A stretch of 9,674 nt of DNA from Saprospiraceae bacterium (GTDB lineage: Bacteria; Bacteroidota; Bacteroidia; Chitinophagales; Saprospiraceae). The stretch covers positions 1 through 9,674 of the forward strand of contig JABWAJ010000172.1 of the NCBI GenBank assembly GCA_013361075.1, read 5' to 3'. The position numbers and the translations under genes were made by a program. Below the pieces are notes generated by a model that saw only the letters and a list, made by a program, of their open reading frames with translations, was not told the origin of the DNA and made no database searches. The first letter of the stretch is position 1, and every line of letters begins with the position of its first letter. Positions 7,360 through 9,674 of the stretch are shown here, piece by piece.

Positions 7360-8229
7360 TTAACGTCCGGCTCTTTCCATTGCTTTGTGAATCATCCGCT
7401 TCACCAGCACGGCAACCATGGCACGTTTGTATTCTTCGCTGCCTCTTAAATCAGAAGAAGGACTGCAATCTTCAGCTGCATACTGTGCTGCTTCAGCGAT
7501 GGAGGCATCTGTGATGGGTTTGCCCAGCAAAGCTGCTTCAGAACGGACAGCCCGTAGCGGCGTGGGGTTCACATTGGTCAGGCCAATGCCAATGGCCGAA
7601 CAATTGCCTGAATCGTCGAGCGTCAATTGCACGGCTACGCCGGCAGTTGCATAATCTCCTACCTTTCTTTCCAGTTTGTGGTAAGCACTGCCCGTGCGCC
7701 CTCCGGGAATGGGAATTTGTATTTCAGTCAGGATTTCATCGGGCTGGAGGGCTGTCATGTAAAATCCGAAAAAGAATTCATCAATGGGTATCGCCCTTTC
7801 TCCGTCCGGCCCTGTAGCGATGACCGTGGCATTGAGCGCCAGCATCACGGCCGGGTGGTCATTGGCAGCATCGCCGTGTGCCAGGTTTCCGCCAAGCGTA
7901 CCCCGATTGCGCACCTGTGGATCGGCAATCAATTTGGTGACATCTGCGAAAATGGGAAAATGCTTTTTCAGTAAATCTGAATGCTCTACTTCGGCTTCCC
8001 GGGTAAGTGCGCCAATTTTAAGCACACCCCCTTCTTCTCTTATGTGCGACAAGCCAGGAATCCCGTTGATGTCAATGAGGCATTCCGGCGTGGCAAACCT
8101 CAGTTTCATCATGGGAATCAGGCTGTGTCCACCTGACAGGATTTTGGCTTCATCGCCATACTTCTGCAAAAGCGAAATCGCTTCCGATAAAGTATTCGGA
8201 GCCTCATAATTAAAGGACTGAGCAATCAT
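7360..8229 (-). CDS. coxM: CO dehydrogenase medium (FAD) subunit CoxM
   Basis: This 289-residue flavoprotein has the length of known CoxM. The two FAD pyrophosphate-binding motifs stand where they do in the family: SGGHS at 32-36 (usually AGGHS) and TLGGN at 111-115 (usually TIGG). The segment DPQVRNRGTLGGNLAHGDA is characteristic. The C-terminal CO dehydrogenase flavoprotein domain begins near residue 175 and includes AYHKLERKVGDYATAGVAV. The subunit accepts electrons from the clusters of CoxS and passes them to the quinone pool or respiratory chain. It is the first structural gene, with 80 bp separating it from the membrane protein gene upstream; no clear promoter consensus was found in that gap, so read-through from upstream is possible. 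Confidence 0.96.
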   Translation of the reverse strand: MIAQSFNYEAPNTLSEAISLLQKYGDEAKILSGGHSLIPMMKLRFATPECLIDINGIPGLSHIREEGGVLKIGALTREAEVEHSDLLKKHFPIFADVTKLIADPQVRNRGTLGGNLAHGDAANDHPAVMLALNATVIATGPDGERAIPIDEFFFGFYMTALQPDEILTEIQIPIPGGRTGSAYHKLERKVGDYATAGVAVQLTLDDSGNCSAIGIGLTNVNPTPLRAVRSEAALLGKPITDASIAEAAQYAAEDCSPSSDLRGSEEYKRAMVAVLVKRMIHKAMERAGR

Positions 8230-8309
8230 AAGTAATTCGTTTTAGGTATAAGCAAAATGCACAGACCTGCCGGAAAAGCAGTGTCTAAGTTGGTTTATTT
8301 TAAAAGTAA

Positions 8310-8780
8310 TCAAATTGTTATGCGGCGTTTTAATACCAGTTTGTTCATTTTTCTCAGGTAGTTCAACAGGCTGCCATTGAGCCAGGCACCAGCAAAAACC
8401 ACCCCAACACCGCTATAATAAAGCCATGGGCTAAATTCAATGATTACGCTGTACAACACCATCCCCAAACCGGTGAGGGCCAGCGCAAAGGCATAAATTG
8501 TTCTTTTGTCGCGAAAATTCAGCAGGATGCTGCCTAAAATGACCAGGCCAATAACAACAGTAATCGTGATGGTAAGCGGGGAAGCATGCAGGGTGCCAAA
8601 TGCAACCGTTTTCCCGCTACACAATGCCATGGTACTGGAATAAGCCACGATGCAAAACGGGCATTTTGGCAACACTGCCAAAAAAATGCCCATCAATATC
8701 CCTGCTTTTTGTTTAGCCGGGGCTTTGATTTTAGCCCCCTGGCAGGGTTTACAATCGTGAACTTGACCTTCAACAAGCAT
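8310..8780 (-). CDS. Unrecognised small multi-pass membrane protein with two CxxC motifs
   Basis: I do not recognise the family with confidence. The protein has 156 residues with about four predicted membrane segments (26-48, 67-89, 95-114 and 117-139) and a basic C-terminus (KLVLKRRITI). Its five cysteines are all in the first third: Cys10 and Cys13 in DCKPCQG before the first helix, Cys40 and Cys43 in LPKCPFCIVAYSS within or at the end of it, and Cys54. The paired cysteines and helical layout are reminiscent of MerC-like or other metal-handling membrane proteins, but no firm match is claimed. It is the gene directly upstream of coxM, on the same strand, 80 bp away, and has its own Bacteroidota-type promoter, so it may be transcribed with the CO dehydrogenase genes. 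Confidence 0.75.
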   Translation of the reverse strand: MLVEGQVHDCKPCQGAKIKAPAKQKAGILMGIFLAVLPKCPFCIVAYSSTMALCSGKTVAFGTLHASPLTITITVVIGLVILGSILLNFRDKRTIYAFALALTGLGMVLYSVIIEFSPWLYYSGVGVVFAGAWLNGSLLNYLRKMNKLVLKRRITI

Positions 8781-9099
8781 TGGATGGTATGGTTAAAACA
8801 ATGGCTGAAAGTAGCAACGCCTGGACTTGCTCAAATCTACGACAGTCAAAATGAAAAACCAAGACAATTGTTCACGATGAGGTAGGAAATCAGAAAAAAA
8901 AGCCGGAAACGATTGTTTTGTTCAAATTTTATTTCTGAACTCCAGTGGTTTACAATATGAAGACACTTCAATGACGGAAAGTGAAAGCGGATTACCTGTT
9001 GTAGCCCGGGAAGATCTATTAACCATAGCATAATCCAAATCAAATTTTCCGCCGTATGTAGGGGATATTTCAATTAACACCATCTAAAACTGATTTCAA
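8781..9099. other. Intergenic region between divergent genes
   Basis: This 319-bp stretch separates the minus-strand membrane protein gene from the plus-strand SnoaL-like gene. Apart from the promoter at 8832-8862, nothing firm is seen. A 75-codon minus-strand frame (8846-9073) has no recognisable motif, an unlikely composition, and would overlap the promoter. A 7-bp inverted pair, TCAGAAA (8890-8896) and TTTCTGA (8932-8938), is no more than chance would give. The promoter of the SnoaL-like gene should lie here but no exact TAnnTTTG was found on the plus strand. Confidence 0.6.
8832..8862 (-). promoter_or_regulatory. Bacteroidota-type promoter for the membrane protein gene
   Basis: Read on the minus strand, TAGATTTG (8839-8832) is an exact match to the Bacteroidota -7 consensus TAnnTTTG. 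Exactly 19 nt upstream is TTGG (8862-8859), close to the -33 box TTTG/TTG. This spacing is the one reported for the main sigma factor of the phylum. Transcription would start near 8827, leaving a leader of about 47 nt before the ATG at 8780. If there is no terminator in the 80 bp before coxM, this promoter could drive the CO dehydrogenase genes too. Confidence 0.6.
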
Positions 9100-9501
9100 A
9101 TGTCTAACAACCTCTCAACCGTACAGCAAATTTATGCCTGCTTTACGCAAGGCAATGTACCGGGAATTTTGGCTAAACTTTCCGATGACGTGACTTTTTT
9201 TAATGGCTCAGATCCGGCAGTAGCTCCTTTCGGCGGCGAATTCAAAGGGAAGGATGGCGTCATCCAGTTCTTCAACGGGCTTGGGCTAACGACCCAAACG
9301 ACTGCATTTGTTCCTGAAAATTTCAGGGAAGACGGCAACAAAGTGGTCAATGAAGTACGCCACGATGGCATTGTGACCGCGACGGGTCATCCGTTCAGTG
9401 TTAATGCGGAATTTGTTTGGACTTTCGACGATAAGGGAATGGTAACAGACTGGAAAGGCACAGGCGACTTTTCGAGTATCAATGCGGCTTTTCTGAATTG
9501 A
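9100..9501 (+). CDS. SnoaL/NTF2-like family protein
   Basis: This 133-residue single-domain protein has the look of the SnoaL-like branch of the NTF2 superfamily, whose usual length is 120-150. It has an N-terminal helix (STVQQIYACFTQGNVPGILA), a DDVTFF strand, the EFKGKDGVIQFFNGLG segment (47-62) that lines the pocket, and C-terminal strands with AEFVWTFDDKGMVTDWKG (103-120). The fold forms a cone-shaped pocket that serves as an enzyme site or binds small ligands; the substrate cannot be told from sequence. It has no signal peptide. It is transcribed away from the CO dehydrogenase cluster and is probably a single-gene unit, since a palindrome and a converging gene follow. Confidence 0.85.
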   Translation: MSNNLSTVQQIYACFTQGNVPGILAKLSDDVTFFNGSDPAVAPFGGEFKGKDGVIQFFNGLGLTTQTTAFVPENFREDGNKVVNEVRHDGIVTATGHPFSVNAEFVWTFDDKGMVTDWKGTGDFSSINAAFLN

Positions 9502-9510
9502 TCGCTGTTG

Positions 9511-9587
9511 GAAAGGCAAATTGGCAAAATGCAAATACACAGGCTAAAATATGGAGTCTGGCTTGCCAATTTGCCATTTGCCAATTT
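9511..9587. repeat. TTGGCAA-type palindrome between convergent genes, possible bidirectional terminator
   Basis: A perfect 13-bp inverted repeat, GGCAAATTGGCAA (9515-9527) and TTGCCAATTTGCC (9563-9575), has a 35-bp loop. Further units of the same kind flank it (TTGCCATTTGCCAATTTTG at 9571-9589), so shifted pairings are possible. It sits between the stop of the SnoaL-like gene (9501) and the stop of the converging minus-strand gene (9594), and the plus strand ends in a T-rich stretch. That position fits a shared terminator. It is built from the same units as the palindrome after coxL. Confidence 0.7.
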
Positions 9588-9593
9588 TGTCTT

Positions 9594-9674
9594 TTACCCC
9601 GCCAGGTCGTATGCGCGCCTGACCCACGCAAAAACTTCATCATCAATATCTTCTGGTTTTTCGATGCGGATTTT
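9594..9674 (-). CDS. C-terminal end of an unidentified protein (partial, runs off the window)
   Basis: The last 26 codons before a TAA stop are open to the window edge on the minus strand, ending DIDDEVFAWVRRAYDLAG. The pattern of an acidic turn, a helix with a Trp and a closing RAYDLA resembles the end of small uncharacterised proteins of the DUF5655/DUF1801 kind. This is an impression from memory, not a search. It converges with the SnoaL-like gene. Confidence 0.6.
   Translation of the reverse strand, partial: KIRIEKPEDIDDEVFAWVRRAYDLAG

Noticed and set aside
8890..8938. 7-bp inverted pair TCAGAAA and TTTCTGA as an operator or terminator
   Set aside because: The pair is short, does not extend, and is A-rich; chance is a sufficient explanation.
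8846..9073. A 75-codon minus-strand frame in the intergenic region
   Set aside because: It has no family features, an odd composition, and covers the likely promoter at 8832-8862; it cannot be supported.

Overview
The window looks like the chromosome of a Bacteroidota bacterium, with Saprospiria-like gene style being my impression only. GC content is moderate. Start codons follow A-rich leaders rather than Shine-Dalgarno sites. One promoter matches the phylum's own consensus (TAnnTTTG with an upstream TTG-type box 19 nt away). The proteins also read like that phylum.

Most of the window (8229 down to 729, all on the minus strand) is one gene cluster for aerobic carbon monoxide oxidation. In transcription order it encodes the FAD subunit CoxM, the 2Fe-2S subunit CoxS, the molybdenum subunit CoxL, CoxG (SRPBCC fold), CoxD (MoxR-type AAA+ ATPase), CoxE (von Willebrand A domain) and a CoxF/XdhC-family maturation protein. 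CoxL carries the AYRCSFR active-site loop that marks form I, the genuine CO-oxidising Mo-Cu enzyme, rather than the AYRGAGR loop of form II. The structural genes coxM, coxS and coxL are separated from coxG, coxD, coxE and coxF by a 151-bp gap holding a long imperfect palindrome. The four accessory genes are almost fused: a 1-nt overlap, a 6-nt gap and an 8-nt overlap.

The most unusual feature is the last gene of the cluster. Its XdhC/CoxF-like protein has a C-terminal YHS domain with four cysteines. Upstream of coxM, on the same strand, lies a small membrane protein with two CxxC motifs, driven by a good Bacteroidota promoter. CoxE and CoxF are linked to copper loading of CO dehydrogenase in the model organism, so a metal-binding domain fused to CoxF is a plausible copper-delivery device. 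This is inference.

The flanks are unrelated. Downstream of the cluster (668 to the window edge) is a type IV toxin-antitoxin pair of the AbiE kind, with an inverted repeat over the antitoxin start that looks like an autoregulatory operator; only the first 19 codons of the toxin are present. On the far right a plus-strand SnoaL/NTF2-like gene (9100-9501) converges on the tail of a minus-strand gene (9594 to the edge). Between them is a second palindrome built from the same TTGGCAA units as the one after coxL. The 319-bp stretch 8781-9099 has no convincing gene; it holds the promoter of the membrane protein gene and presumably that of the SnoaL-like gene.
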